A stretch of DNA of 64,000 bases from Clostridia bacterium (GCA_910574835.1 CAJTDE010000019.1:1-64000); one strand, 5' to 3'. Numbered from the stretch's first letter, positions 9,337 through 18,766 are shown. Program-made: numbers and translations. Notes: generated by a model from the sequence alone, not told the origin.

Positions 9337-9534
9337 CATCTTATGTAAAAGGCATTTGCCTGTTGTTGTTTGCCGAAGCTGGTCAGCACCCATAAGCACC
9401 GGCAGCCTCTTTCTTTGTTAGTTCTATCATATAAAAAGATTATGTCAAATATGTGTCTGAATTCTGAAAAAATGGTGAGAAGATTCTAAATTATTTCTAA
9501 ATTTTATTCCTCTGATGTTAAGAAAGAAAATTCA

Positions 9535-9563
9535 TTGACGCATTTATTTCAACAACGTATAAT
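9535..9563 (+). promoter_or_regulatory. Sigma-A-type promoter for rnhA
   Basis: TTGACG and TATAAT are separated by exactly 17 bp. It lies about 240 bp before the rnhA start, so the transcript would carry a long leader containing the nested palindromes at 9633-9774. Confidence 0.75.
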
Positions 9564-9632
9564 GTAGGTCAAAGCTCTCATAAACACAGAGAATCCCCGG
9601 CCATTCCGGTTCATCATAGGGGAGGCGAAAGG

Positions 9633-9774
9633 GTTACTGTTCACATACCACTGTTCCGCGAGGTGTTTCCGCACAATTTGTGCGGAAATCCCGAGTTTTT
9701 CAGCGCGAAATCGCATCTTTTTGCGATTTCTGTGCATCGCGAAGCGTGTTACTGGTCACGGAGTGAACAGTAAC
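9633..9774 (+). repeat. Nested palindromic block in the rnhA leader
   Basis: GTTACTGTTCAC (9633-9644) is complementary to GTGAACAGTAAC (9763-9774). A second near-copy, GTTACTGGTCAC (9749-9760), can pair with the same 3' arm. Between them are two hairpins: TTTCCGCAC with GTGCGGAAA (9666-9688) and GAAATCGCA with TGCGATTTC (9707-9730). The GTTACTG module recurs at 11814-11848, and the CGCACAATTT-TGCGGAAA module recurs near 60019-60044. Confidence 0.6.
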
Positions 9775-9801
9775 GCGAAAGGAGAGCGGCAGGGAGGATT
9801 T

Positions 9802-10506
9802 ATGAGTCAGAAGAAGGTTTATGCCGTAAAAAAGGGAAAGGCAATAGGACTGTTCTATTCCTGGGACGAGTGCAGCGATGCGGTCAACGGATATCCCGGT
9901 GCGGAATTTAAGGGATTTGCAAAAGAAGCGGAGGCAAGGGCATACTTAGGTGAAATGCTTCCAAAAAAGAAAGAGGAACCCAAACAGTCAAAAGCAAGGG
10001 AAAAGGCAGAAACTCACACGGAAAAAATGGCGGAGAATCAAGTGATCGCATATGTGGACGGAAGCTTTGACAAATCAATTGGCAAATACTCCTTTGGCTG
10101 TCTGCTCCTTCTTCCGGGCGGCAGAATTATCAAAGAATTTGGGAATGGAAACGAACCTGATTCTTTAGCTATCCGAAATGTGGCGGGAGAAATGCTAGGG
10201 GCCATGTATGCGGCTCAGTGGGCGCTTGTAAACGGCTATGAAATCATAGAGATTCGTTATGACTACGAGGGAATTGAAAAATGGGCTACAAACGCCTGGA
10301 AAGCCAACAATACGCTTACAAAGAAGTATGCGGAATTTATGCGCCGAAAGCAGACCCAGATCCGCATTTCCTTCCGGAAGGTAAAGTCCCACTCCGGTGA
10401 TTACTACAACGAGAAGGTGGATAAGCTGGCGAAATCCGCATTAACAGAGGCAAATGGAGTTCCCAAAATTCAGAAGCGGGAGCCTAAGGACCAGACAATG
10501 CATTGA
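9802..10506 (+). CDS. rnhA: Ribonuclease HI with N-terminal hybrid-binding domain
   Basis: The enzyme cuts RNA in RNA-DNA hybrids. An N-terminal hybrid-binding (viroplasmin-like) domain lies at residues 1 to about 50 (VYAVKKGKAIGLFYSWDEC). A charged linker follows, and the catalytic domain spans about 75-225. The acidic residues are visible: Asp in AYVDGSFD, Glu in VAGEMLGA, Asp in IRYDYEGIEKW and Asp in KVDKLAK, next to the conserved His of VKSHSGD. GGGAGG lies before the ATG at 9802; the upstream extension to 9721 runs through the palindromic leader. It appears to be a single-gene unit with a long 5' leader. Confidence 0.93.
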   Translation: MSQKKVYAVKKGKAIGLFYSWDECSDAVNGYPGAEFKGFAKEAEARAYLGEMLPKKKEEPKQSKAREKAETHTEKMAENQVIAYVDGSFDKSIGKYSFGCLLLLPGGRIIKEFGNGNEPDSLAIRNVAGEMLGAMYAAQWALVNGYEIIEIRYDYEGIEKWATNAWKANNTLTKKYAEFMRRKQTQIRISFRKVKSHSGDYYNEKVDKLAKSALTEANGVPKIQKREPKDQTMH

Positions 10507-10546
10507 GCTGGAAAATGAGATGGTATAGCGGCAGGAAAAGATAAAA

Positions 10547-10574
10547 GGAAGATCCAAAGAAAACAGGATCTTCC
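10547..10574. terminator. Terminator shared by rnhA and the tRNA gene
   Basis: GGAAGATCC and GGATCTTCC form a 9-bp stem with a 10-nt loop. On the minus strand a T-rich tract follows, which fits termination of the tRNA transcript. On the plus strand it lies about 40 bp after rnhA with a poor T tract. Confidence 0.65.
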
Positions 10575-10598
10575 TAAAATATTTACCTAAAATAAAAA

Positions 10599-10671
10599 AG
10601 CTGGAAAAGAGACTTGAACTCTCGACCCCTTCATTACGAGTGAAGTGCTCTACCGACTGAGCTATTCCAGC
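10599..10671 (-). tRNA. tRNA-Thr (anticodon CGU)
   Basis: The reverse complement folds into a full cloverleaf. The acceptor stem is GCTGGAA with TTCCAGC, the D arm is GCTC-AGTCGGTA-GAGC, the anticodon stem is CTTCA with TGAAG around CTCGTAA, and the T loop is TTCAAGT. The anticodon is CGT, which reads ACG threonine codons. CCA is not encoded. It stands alone, facing the rnhA terminator. Confidence 0.93.
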
Positions 10672-10834
10672 TTGTGCTTTTCAGCATTTGATATTATAAT
10701 CCAAAAAGAGCATTTTGTAAAGGGGTAAATTTAAAATGATTAAGAAACAATTGCGAAGGCTGCGAAAAATCAGTAAAAACAGCAAAAACAGGGACAAGCT
10801 TTACGCGAAAGGGGAATTGGAAGCGGGGAAGGAT

Positions 10835-11800
10835 ATGATTCACAGCCTAAGAAGCGGCCTGCGGTACGGTCTGCTTGGACTGGCAGTTGTGCTGTGCGTC
10901 TTCCTCTCCGCCTGTGTGAAGGAAGGTATGTCAGATAATTCCGGAATACTCCGGGCCGGTTCAGCGGGAATAGAGACGGCCAGCCGGGAGGTCCGGTTGG
11001 AGATTGAGCAGAAGGCGGAAGAAGAGAGAAAAGCTGCCGAGGAAGCCAGACAGGCGGAAGAAGCGGAAAAGATTCGTGCGGAGCAGGAGAAGGCCGAAGA
11101 GGAAGCCCGGCTGGCCGAAGAGCAAAAGGCCGCCGCAGGCACATATCTGGTAGCCATCGACCCGGGCCATCAGGCAAAGGGCAATTCCGAAAAGGAGCCT
11201 ATAGGCCCGGGAGCTTCCGAGATGAAGGCCAAGGTGGCGGGAGGGACCTCTGGAACAGCCAGCGGATTAAGAGAATACGAACTGACGTTACAGGTGGCAT
11301 TAAAACTGAAGGAGGAGCTGACAGCCCGTGGATATGAGGTGCTGATGATCCGGGAAACCAATGATGTAAATATCAGCAATGCGGAGCGCGCTCAGATGGC
11401 AAACGAAGCTCAGGCGGACGCATTTATCCGAATCCACGCCGACGGCTCGGAGAACAGTTCAGCCAGCGGCATTATGACTATCTGCCTCACGGCAAACAAT
11501 CCCTACACGCCGGGAATCTATGAAAACAGCCGGGCCTTATCAAAAGCGGTTTTAAATCATATGGTCGACGCTACAGGAGCAAAAGCAAGAAAGGTCTGGG
11601 AGACAGACACCATGAGCGGCATCAACTGGTGCCAGGTGCCGGTTACGATTGTAGAGATGGGCTTTATGACCAACCCGGAGGAGGATGTTAAGATGGCTTC
11701 GGAGGATTACCAGCAAAAACTCGCCCAGGGCATGGCGGACGGCCTGGACGAGTATTTCGGAATTGCGGCTGTTCAAGATCTGACGGAAGGTGAAGAATAA
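10835..11800 (+). CDS. N-acetylmuramoyl-L-alanine amidase (amidase_3), lipoprotein
   Basis: This is a zinc amidase that cuts between muramic acid and the stem peptide in peptidoglycan. The N-terminus has a lipoprotein signal ([13 protein letters not shown], about residues 15-27). A long Glu/Ala/Arg-rich coiled region follows (about 50-100), then the amidase_3 domain (about 103-310). The zinc ligands and catalytic Glu are visible: His in IDPGHQ, Glu in LREYELT, His in IRIHADGS, and Glu in [10 protein letters not shown] place the start at 10835, where the signal peptide has normal length; an in-frame ATG at 10736 would add 33 basic residues and cannot be excluded. The coiled region may reach through the wall. 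Confidence 0.88.
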   Translation: MIHSLRSGLRYGLLGLAVVLCVFLSACVKEGMSDNSGILRAGSAGIETASREVRLEIEQKAEEERKAAEEARQAEEAEKIRAEQEKAEEEARLAEEQKAAAGTYLVAIDPGHQAKGNSEKEPIGPGASEMKAKVAGGTSGTASGLREYELTLQVALKLKEELTARGYEVLMIRETNDVNISNAERAQMANEAQADAFIRIHADGSENSSASGIMTICLTANNPYTPGIYENSRALSKAVLNHMVDATGAKARKVWETDTMSGINWCQVPVTIVEMGFMTNPEEDVKMASEDYQQKLAQGMADGLDEYFGIAAVQDLTEGEE

Positions 11801-11813
11801 GAATGATGTCTTT

Positions 11814-11848
11814 CAAGCGTTACTGGTCACAGAGAGAACAGTAACCTT
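11814..11848. repeat. GTTACTG palindrome after the amidase
   Basis: CAAGCGTTACTG and CAGTAACCTTG pair around a loop of about 12 nt. It is the same module as in the rnhA leader at 9633-9774, so it belongs to a dispersed palindromic family. It begins about 15 bp after the amidase stop. Confidence 0.55.
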
Positions 11849-11880
11849 GAAACAGCCGGTATGGATTGCAGTCGGCAGGA

Positions 11881-11932
11881 CTAGTAGTCCGTACCGGAAA
11901 TCCTTGTGCATATTTCCGATACGGACTACTAG
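11881..11932. terminator. Long hairpin between convergent genes
   Basis: Two 21-nt arms (11881-11901 and 11912-11932), beginning CTAGTAGTCCG and ending CGGACTACTAG, pair with one mismatch around a 10-nt loop. It separates the amidase and nicotinamidase genes, which converge. The right arm contains the TAG stop of the nicotinamidase. No T tract is present, so it may act as a barrier or RNA-end structure rather than a classic terminator. Confidence 0.55.
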
Positions 11933-12453
11933 AGAACGGCAATCTGACACATTTTCATGGCATTCAAAGCGTTCTCGTGGCTTTCCGGCGTTACACCCGC
12001 GCAGCAGGAGGCGGTGACGCTTACGGGAAGCTCCGGGAAAAATGCCTTTAATACCATAGCATTGGAAATGACACAGATATCCGTACAGAGGCCGATAAGC
12101 TCCACGCACTCAAGCCCGCCCGGATAGCGCGCCTCCAGATAAGCAGGCAGATCCTTAGCTCCGAAGGTCACTTTGTCCAGCACCGGGGAGTTGTCGGCAT
12201 CCCGCAGAGCCTTGAGATCTGGGCAAAGCTCCCAGCCGGGCGTGCCCTTGATACAGTGGGGAACAGGCAGATTGCGTCCCTCCTGGGTTTCCATATAATT
12301 ATCCGAATGGGTGTCTCTGGTATAGAGGATATCACCCTCAAACTCCTGAATGTGCTTCACTACATTCGGAACAATAGCCGCGGCCTCCTTGGTTCCCAGA
12401 GCGCCGTCAATAAAATCATTTTGCATGTCGATAACAAGAAGAAGCTTTTTCAT
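11929..12453 (-). CDS. pncA: Nicotinamidase / isochorismatase-family hydrolase
   Basis: The enzyme converts nicotinamide to nicotinate for NAD salvage. The cysteine-hydrolase triad is visible: Asp in LLVIDMQNDF (about residue 9), Lys in VLDKVTFGA, and Cys in GLCTDICV. Metal-site residues are present in TRDTHSDNY and PHCIKGT. At 174 residues it is at the short end for the family. GGAGG precedes the ATG. The stop codon lies in the arm of the long hairpin at 11881-11932. Other isochorismatase-like substrates are possible, but the length and motifs fit nicotinamidase best. Confidence 0.88.
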   Translation of the reverse strand: MKKLLLVIDMQNDFIDGALGTKEAAAIVPNVVKHIQEFEGDILYTRDTHSDNYMETQEGRNLPVPHCIKGTPGWELCPDLKALRDADNSPVLDKVTFGAKDLPAYLEARYPGGLECVELIGLCTDICVISNAMVLKAFFPELPVSVTASCCAGVTPESHENALNAMKMCQIAVL

Positions 12454-12586
12454 ATGGATACCTCCGTATTCTATTCATGTGAGAAATCAGCTGCTTATTC
12501 ATTTGTATTATAATTCTGAAAAGAATTTCTGTAAAGCAAAGATCTGTGTCTGATAATCAAAATCACAAAAAGATTACAAAAATACA

Positions 12587-12615
12587 TTGACAAATCCTGG
12601 AAAATGCTTTATAGT
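12587..12615 (+). promoter_or_regulatory. Sigma-A-type promoter for the thioester adhesin gene
   Basis: TTGACA and TATAGT are separated by 17 bp, about 190 bp before the TTG start at 12804. The leader between them is A-rich and has no obvious strong fold. Nothing else notable is seen in the 12454-12803 gap. Confidence 0.75.
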
Positions 12616-12803
12616 ACAGGTCAGGACGCAGCTAGTCATTGGAAGATTCGGGAAATTCCTTCCTGCTTCAAGTGAGATTCGTCCAAGATTCTTTTTTATT
12701 CCACAACATTTGAATGAAAACAGAAAGAAAGGAGTGAGCAGAAAAATATACAATAGATAAAATGAAAGAATCTGGAATGTTTTATTGATGGAGGTTATAT
12801 TGT

Positions 12804-15800
12804 TTGAAAAGAAAATGGAAAGATCTGCTGAAAAAAGCAGGTTTGATGCTGCTTTTGACGGCGATGCTTGCACAGACAGCAGGCGTATATGCTTATGCAG
12901 GAGCAGAGATTTATGAGACTGAATACCAAGGAGAAGAATATCAAAAACAGGAAAAGCAAACAAAAGATGCTCAGAGCTTACGGAATATAAAGAATATTAA
13001 GAATATTGAAAGTACTAAAAATACAAATAATACTAAGAGTATTAAAAATATTAAGAATACGCAGGATACGGAGAACACCGAAAACATAGAAAACACTGAA
13101 AACACAGAGGACACAGGGACTGCCGAGAATACGGAGAATACAAACAATACAAACAATACAGATAATACAGATAATACAGACAACGATTCTCCGGCAGAGG
13201 ATAAAGAGGTTGCAAACACAGAGAAAAAAGAATCGGAAAAATCTGAGGATGAAAATAACAAGACAGCCCCTGACGAGAAAACAGAAGAAAAGTCATCGGA
13301 TACAGAAAATACGGAAACACCGGAAAATGCGGAAACACCGGAACAAAGAGAACAATTTCACTTCCGGGACGGAGATGTGGAAAGTGTGCAGGAGTGGATG
13401 AGGCTCTACCTGCCAGGCGGATATGAGGATATTCTTTTGTTGGATCAGGACTGGTGGGATGCGCTTTATGATTATGAGAAGGATCTGGCAGACTTTATTC
13501 GAAGTTCGCTTGTAGAGTTGGATCCCCAAATATATAGCGGGCAGGACTTGGATGAGATTATATCGATTCTGGAGCAGGGAGCTTCGCCGGCTGCATTTTT
13601 TGAGGGAACCGTATTTCAATCACTGGAGCTTTCCGATCTCTATGCACTTCGAGACAATGGCCGGACTTTGGATCAGGTATATGAATTTCTGGCGGCTTAT
13701 CCGGAAGAGGCTACAGCACATGAATTAGATAACGAATGGATGGCGGAATACCAAAGCCTTTATAGTGCGGCCGAAAAGATTATGACAGACATGGGTATGA
13801 TGCAGACCTACTCTGCCGCTGCCGGAACCCTGGAAGCCGGAGATAGAGTAGCCAATCTGTCAGTATCAGCCAGCGGATATTCCGGCACAGGCCACGGCAC
13901 CATCTATAAGCTGACCTTGGGCGGCGAGCCGGCGCTGTGTTTGAATATGGGGAGGAGCGCCCGGAATGGGTATAAATATTTTGCAGGAGAAGGTGAAAAT
14001 GAAAGGCGGCAAAATGGGATCGGCTACCTTCTAAACTATGCCTCCTTGTCAGGAAAATATTACGCAACGGTTCAAATAGCAGCATGGCTGTATCTGGAGT
14101 CCGGTTCACTTTCCCAATCACAGGTTATGAGCAGGGCGGCATCTATGCTCAATACCTCCACAGAGGAGGCGGAGGATATGGCGAAGCTGGTCTGGGGTTA
14201 CTATCAGGGAGCTTGCAGCCATTCCATTCCCTACTATGTTTATCGCTCTGCCAACGGCAATGCACAGACCTTGGGAGTAAGGAACCAGCCTTCCACATCG
14301 ATCTATCAGCCGGGAACCGGCGGAGGCGGTGAGGAACCGGAACTTCCGGTGGTGGAGCCGGAATTTTCTTCCATAGAGGATTCGATTGCGGTATCCTATG
14401 AGGTCCGGGTACGAAAAACCGATTGGCAGACAGGTGTGGGCTTGAAAGGCTGTGTGGTAGATATCTTTGAAAATGGAAAAAAGATAGCCTCTGTTACCAC
14501 AGACGCCAATGGGGAAGCCTCCTACAGCACAAGCAAATCCGCTTCCTTCCAGGCAGATTACTGCAGCAACTATGGAGATTTGACGCCGGAGCAGCAGGCA
14601 GCAGTAGGCGGATATACCTCTCGGGAAGAAGCCCAGGCAAATATCGAGTCCCAGAAGCAGGATTTTGCCTCCGTAAGTTATACCTACGGCACGCGGGAGG
14701 TGACGGCCCCTACCGGCTATGTGTGGCAGGCAAATGAAAAATCGGGTTCCGTATCCGGAAATGGTTCCGTGACACTCGATCTAACCAATGAGAGGACCTT
14801 AGGCAGTGTGGAGCTTATAAAATATGATACGGAGAGCGAGAGCGGAACGGCTCAGGGCGAGGCAGAGCTGGACGGCGCCGTCTACGGCATCTATGCGGCG
14901 GAAAATATCAGCCACAGAGACGGAAAAACGGGCCGGCTGCTTCGAAAGGATGAATTGGCCGCCACAGCCACGGTGGGAAGAACGCCAAGACGAAATGCTG
15001 ACGGTTACATTCTGAATACGGACGGCAGCCGCCATATAGAAAATCCCAGAGGCGCTATTGCCTATGAGAATACACCCGGAAGGACCGCCTTTGGAGATCT
15101 GGAGCTGGGCAGTTACTATATAAAAGAGATTACGCCGGCGCCCGGATATATGCTGGACGAAGCCATTTACTCCGTAACCTTTACTTATAAGAATCAGATG
15201 ACAAAGGTAGAGGTTCGTAATGAGAGAGCCAGCGATGCAAATAATGAACTGACCGTAGACGACAGAGATACGTCTCATACCGTATATTCCGGAGATTATG
15301 TGATAAAGCAGGGAATCAAGCTTGTAAAAACCTCCGACAATGGCCACGACACAGAGCTGTCCGCCCTGGAAGGAGCCGGATTCTCCATCTATCTTATTCA
15401 AGATCTTTTGGGAGTAAAAAACGGAACCCTTACGCCCTTGAACGGCGTCTGGGGCAGCGATGATATCAAAGCCTTCTACGATTATGATTTCACAAAAGAA
15501 TCCAAAGCAATTGTATATAAGCGCACCAACCATGAACAATGGACCGCAGGCGATGAAAAATGGCTGACAGGGACAGGTATAGCCAATCAATATCAGGTGG
15601 CGGAAATGTTTACGGATAAAGATGGATGCATTGAGACGCCGGAGCTTCCATTTGGAACTTATGTGGTTGTGGAAACCACAACGCCGGAGAATCATGTGAT
15701 GGCCAGGCCCTTTATCGTTCATATCACGCAGGATGGAGGTGTGCTTTACACAGATGCAGGCAGGCGAACGATAGAAAAAACTTATACGTCAAAGGAAGGA

Positions 15801-18248
15801 ATCCGCTATGGCGATCACAAAGCCGCAAAGGAGCGGGAGGGCCGCTTACCTCAGAAGCAGAGAATTATCAACAATACTGTTACCAAAGCTTATCTTCGTA
15901 TTATAAAAGCGGACGAGGAATTTTTGGTGCCGCCCGGAACCTATGTGAAGGCGGAGGAATTAGTGCGCGGAACGGTTCTCAAGGAGGGAGCGCAATACCG
16001 CCTGCGCTGCCTGTCGCCGGAGGAAGAAAGTCTGAAGGCTTTGAACTGGATGGTAGATGCTCAAGGGTATCTCAGCTACTATTATCCGGGAGGAAAGCTG
16101 TTGACCGGAACGAAGGAGCATCCCTATGAAACCTCATTTTTGAAAAAGGATGGGAAAATTGCAGACTGTTATATCACCCTGCCCCAGAAGCTTCCGGTTG
16201 GGACCTATGAGCTGACAGAGCTGACCGCCCCGGAAGGGTATGTGATAAATGGGGCCGAACAGGCAGTAAATGACACAAGCACAGAAAACAGGAACAGCTA
16301 TGAACTTGTGGAAACTCCCAAGGGGAAAACCGTATTTACCATTGAAAACGGTTCCGTATATCCGAATGGGCAAATGGGAATCAGCAAATACGCCTTGTGC
16401 GACGCCTATGGAAATCTCACGGTAACCGTACTGCAAAAGAATCAGGAGCAGAAGGGGATTCTTGAGATCTATAAGCATGGAGAACAGGTATCCGGTGCAA
16501 ATGCCAGTGAGGAAACGCTTCTTGATAAGCTGGCAGACGAGCCGTTCCGTTATCTCAAGCTTCAGGAGGTGGCGAGGCACCAGGATGCCGTGTTTACTTA
16601 CGAGGATGCGCCTGTAGAGGGAGCAAGCTTTCAAATCGTGGCTGCGGAGGATATCTACAGTCAGGAACTGGACATAAAGCTGCTGGAGGAATATGGAATT
16701 GATACGGCGCCTTACCGCATTTGGAGGCAAGGCGATGTGGTGGCGGAGATTACGACGGATCGAAGCGGCTTTGCCTATGCGGCAGGACTTTATATCGGAA
16801 AATATAAGATTCGGGAAACGGTCGCGGGCAGCGGCTTTGTGCTGAATACTGAGGAGAAAGAATTTGCCATTTCCCCGCAGAAGCAGACAGTCAGCTTTGA
16901 TATCCGGAACGCGGATTATAAAAATGAGCGCCAGCGCTTGAACCTGAACGTGGTAAAGAAGGATAAGGAATCGGGAGAAAACCTTGCAGGAGCCGTTTAT
17001 GGTCTGTATGCGGGAGAGGATATTTGTACCGGAATCCTGTATGATGAGGAAAAGAAGGCTTGGATCATTCGTGAAAAGCCGGAAGTTCTGTTTGCAGAGG
17101 GAACCTTGATTGCCACTTGCATTACGGATTCGGAAGGAAAGGCTGTCTTTGATGAGGACTTGCCGTTGGGGCAGTATGAGATAAGGGAGTTAGAGGCGCC
17201 TCTTGGCTATCTTTTGTCCGAGGAAGTATTCGAAGTAGACGGAAGCTATGAGGGAGAAAAAGGAGGACAGGATGTAAAAAATCAGGAACATGTTATTGTT
17301 TTGGAAAATCAGATTACCAGGGTTCGTTTTCAAAAGCTGGATATGACCAACGGCCGGGAGCTTGCCGGAGCTTTGCTTGAGGTATGGGAGCTGCCGTTTG
17401 CAAAAGAGCCTGGCTCCAGGAGCAGCTCGGACAGCGCAGAGGTGAAGAAGGATTCCTGGATCTCCACAGGGCCGAGCCGAATGGTACATATGACGGAAGG
17501 ACTGCAGTTAGGCCGGACCTATGCGTTCCGGGAGGCCAGGCCGGCGCCGGGGTACGTGACGGCCGAGGATATTTATTTTCGGTTGGAGCAGCTTGCGGAC
17601 GAGGAGGGGAGATTGACAGATGAGATAGGCGTCTATGTGGTAGAACAGCCGGGAGAAGAACCGAAGGGGAAGAAAGCCTTGGCGGAGGAAGAGGAATCCG
17701 ATGAAGAACCTGTGAACCAGGAGGTATTGATTATGGAGGATGATATAACCAAGGTACAGATCAGCAAAAAGGATATAGCCACCAATGAGGAGCTTCCGGG
17801 TGCGCTCTTGGAGCTGTATGATGAAAAGGGTGCGCTTTTGGAAACCTGGGTGAGTACGGATACTCCGCATTATATAGAAAGACTTCCGATTGGAACTTAT
17901 CGGTTGGTAGAGAAGCAGGCGCCGGAGGGCTTTGGCTATGCGGAAGATGTGATTTTCCGGGTTTTGGATACGGATGAGATCCAGACTGTGGAAATGAAGG
18001 ATGGCGTGGATACGGAACCGGACAAGCCGGACACACCGGAAGAGACGCCGAAGGAGACGCCAAAGCCAAAAGGAGATAAGCCGGAGTCCCATTTTGAAGG
18101 TCCCGCACCGGAGGCCAGCCCTCAGGAAGTAAATGCACCGGAACTTGGCGACAGAAATGCAGTAAAAGGTTATGTTTTCATTCTTGTTTTATTCCTGGCA
18201 GCGATCGCAGCCGTTATTTTCCAGTATAAAAGAGATGTGGAAGAATAA
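12804..18248 (+). CDS. Giant surface adhesin: thioester domain plus SpaA/Cna-B repeats
   Basis: This is a secreted, membrane-tethered protein of 1814 residues. A signal peptide ends near residue 30. Residues about 55-125 are a low-complexity Asn/Thr/Glu/Lys tract made of short repeats. At about 347-475 lies a thioester domain: the Cys is in ALCLNMG (about 379) and the Gln in TVQIAAW (about 424), which in this family form a bond that can react with host surfaces. About eight SpaA/Cna-B-like beta domains follow, near 533, 668, 838, 1030, 1218, 1381, 1506 and 1650, many with the E-x-x-A-P-x-G-Y ending that goes with isopeptide bonds. A Pro-rich tract, a helix and a short basic/acidic tail close the protein. 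No LPXTG is present; PELGD may replace it. The start is TTG, with GGAGG 9 nt upstream. Confidence 0.85.
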   Translation: MKRKWKDLLKKAGLMLLLTAMLAQTAGVYAYAGAEIYETEYQGEEYQKQEKQTKDAQSLRNIKNIKNIESTKNTNNTKSIKNIKNTQDTENTENIENTENTEDTGTAENTENTNNTNNTDNTDNTDNDSPAEDKEVANTEKKESEKSEDENNKTAPDEKTEEKSSDTENTETPENAETPEQREQFHFRDGDVESVQEWMRLYLPGGYEDILLLDQDWWDALYDYEKDLADFIRSSLVELDPQIYSGQDLDEIISILEQGASPAAFFEGTVFQSLELSDLYALRDNGRTLDQVYEFLAAYPEEATAHELDNEWMAEYQSLYSAAEKIMTDMGMMQTYSAAAGTLEAGDRVANLSVSASGYSGTGHGTIYKLTLGGEPALCLNMGRSARNGYKYFAGEGENERRQNGIGYLLNYASLSGKYYATVQIAAWLYLESGSLSQSQVMSRAASMLNTSTEEAEDMAKLVWGYYQGACSHSIPYYVYRSANGNAQTLGVRNQPSTSIYQPGTGGGGEEPELPVVEPEFSSIEDSIAVSYEVRVRKTDWQTGVGLKGCVVDIFENGKKIASVTTDANGEASYSTSKSASFQADYCSNYGDLTPEQQAAVGGYTSREEAQANIESQKQDFASVSYTYGTREVTAPTGYVWQANEKSGSVSGNGSVTLDLTNERTLGSVELIKYDTESESGTAQGEAELDGAVYGIYAAENISHRDGKTGRLLRKDELAATATVGRTPRRNADGYILNTDGSRHIENPRGAIAYENTPGRTAFGDLELGSYYIKEITPAPGYMLDEAIYSVTFTYKNQMTKVEVRNERASDANNELTVDDRDTSHTVYSGDYVIKQGIKLVKTSDNGHDTELSALEGAGFSIYLIQDLLGVKNGTLTPLNGVWGSDDIKAFYDYDFTKESKAIVYKRTNHEQWTAGDEKWLTGTGIANQYQVAEMFTDKDGCIETPELPFGTYVVVETTTPENHVMARPFIVHITQDGGVLYTDAGRRTIEKTYTSKEGIRYGDHKAAKEREGRLPQKQRIINNTVTKAYLRIIKADEEFLVPPGTYVKAEELVRGTVLKEGAQYRLRCLSPEEESLKALNWMVDAQGYLSYYYPGGKLLTGTKEHPYETSFLKKDGKIADCYITLPQKLPVGTYELTELTAPEGYVINGAEQAVNDTSTENRNSYELVETPKGKTVFTIENGSVYPNGQMGISKYALCDAYGNLTVTVLQKNQEQKGILEIYKHGEQVSGANASEETLLDKLADEPFRYLKLQEVARHQDAVFTYEDAPVEGASFQIVAAEDIYSQELDIKLLEEYGIDTAPYRIWRQGDVVAEITTDRSGFAYAAGLYIGKYKIRETVAGSGFVLNTEEKEFAISPQKQTVSFDIRNADYKNERQRLNLNVVKKDKESGENLAGAVYGLYAGEDICTGILYDEEKKAWIIREKPEVLFAEGTLIATCITDSEGKAVFDEDLPLGQYEIRELEAPLGYLLSEEVFEVDGSYEGEKGGQDVKNQEHVIVLENQITRVRFQKLDMTNGRELAGALLEVWELPFAKEPGSRSSSDSAEVKKDSWISTGPSRMVHMTEGLQLGRTYAFREARPAPGYVTAEDIYFRLEQLADEEGRLTDEIGVYVVEQPGEEPKGKKALAEEEESDEEPVNQEVLIMEDDITKVQISKKDIATNEELPGALLELYDEKGALLETWVSTDTPHYIERLPIGTYRLVEKQAPEGFGYAEDVIFRVLDTDEIQTVEMKDGVDTEPDKPDTPEETPKETPKPKGDKPESHFEGPAPEASPQEVNAPELGDRNAVKGYVFILVLFLAAIAAVIFQYKRDVEE

Positions 18249-18312
18249 AAACGGTGGCTTTATGCGGCGGGAAGAGATTCTGAAAAAATAAAAGAATAAG
18301 GAAAAAAAGCAC

Positions 18313-18360
18313 AATATCACACAACATGTATTGGCATAATACGTGTTGTGTGATATTTTA
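18313..18360 (+). terminator. Strong terminator after the adhesin gene
   Basis: A 20-bp stem (18313-18332 with 18338-18357, containing ATATCACACAACA and its complement) has one wobble pair and a 5-nt loop, and ends in ATTTTA. Confidence 0.75.
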
Positions 18361-18413
18361 GAAAGTGATAAATATAAAGCAAACACCAAAAAGGCGGCAG
18401 CCGGGAGGGCGGC

Positions 18414-18704
18414 ATGGGAAGACAACTGGGTGAGGCGGTTTTGAGTCTGAGCGGGGATGAGTTATGGAAACTACTGGAGTATCATCAGGGGGAGACCTTT
18501 TACACAGCCAAGGGTCTTCCGTTTGCTTATGAGATACGAGGCGGGGAAATGTTCGTGGACCGCAGATCTAAGTCCATCACCAAAGCGACTTTCCAGCGAG
18601 CCTTGGAACGTGTGAAGGAGAACCCGGAGAAGGTGACGGGGCCGAAGTCTTTGAATGTATTTGGGGCGCCTTATATCTTTGCTTTGCTGCTGAGTTTAAC
18701 ATGA
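18414..18704 (+). CDS. Small conserved-looking protein, 96 residues
   Basis: I cannot assign a function. The protein is compact and basic. Visible blocks are FYTAKGLPFAYEIRGGEMFVD, then RRSKSITKATFQRALERV, then GPKSLNVFGAPYIFALL. From memory, small Lachnospiraceae proteins with a similar ending are common, but I could not check this. GGGAGGG lies just before the ATG. It sits alone between the two giant surface-protein genes, after a strong terminator and before a hairpin, so it is probably its own unit. Confidence 0.65.
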   Translation: MGRQLGEAVLSLSGDELWKLLEYHQGETFYTAKGLPFAYEIRGGEMFVDRRSKSITKATFQRALERVKENPEKVTGPKSLNVFGAPYIFALLLSLT

Positions 18705-18731
18705 GCAATAGAAAGCGATAAGGACAATAAT

Positions 18732-18766
18732 ATGAGGTTGCTGTACTGGAAATGCGGCAGCCTCAT
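18732..18766 (+). terminator. Hairpin after the 96-residue gene
   Basis: ATGAGGTTGCTG and CGGCAGCCTCAT pair with two wobbles around an 11-nt loop. No clear T tract follows. Confidence 0.45.

Noticed and set aside
12971-13338. Minus-strand frames rich in Phe, Val and Ser in the low-complexity tract
   Set aside because: They are the complement of the Asn/Thr/Glu codon repeats of the adhesin.
14799-15722. A 307-codon frame antisense to the thioester adhesin
   Set aside because: It lies fully inside a well-supported gene and is a shadow of its codon use; no ribosome site or known motif.
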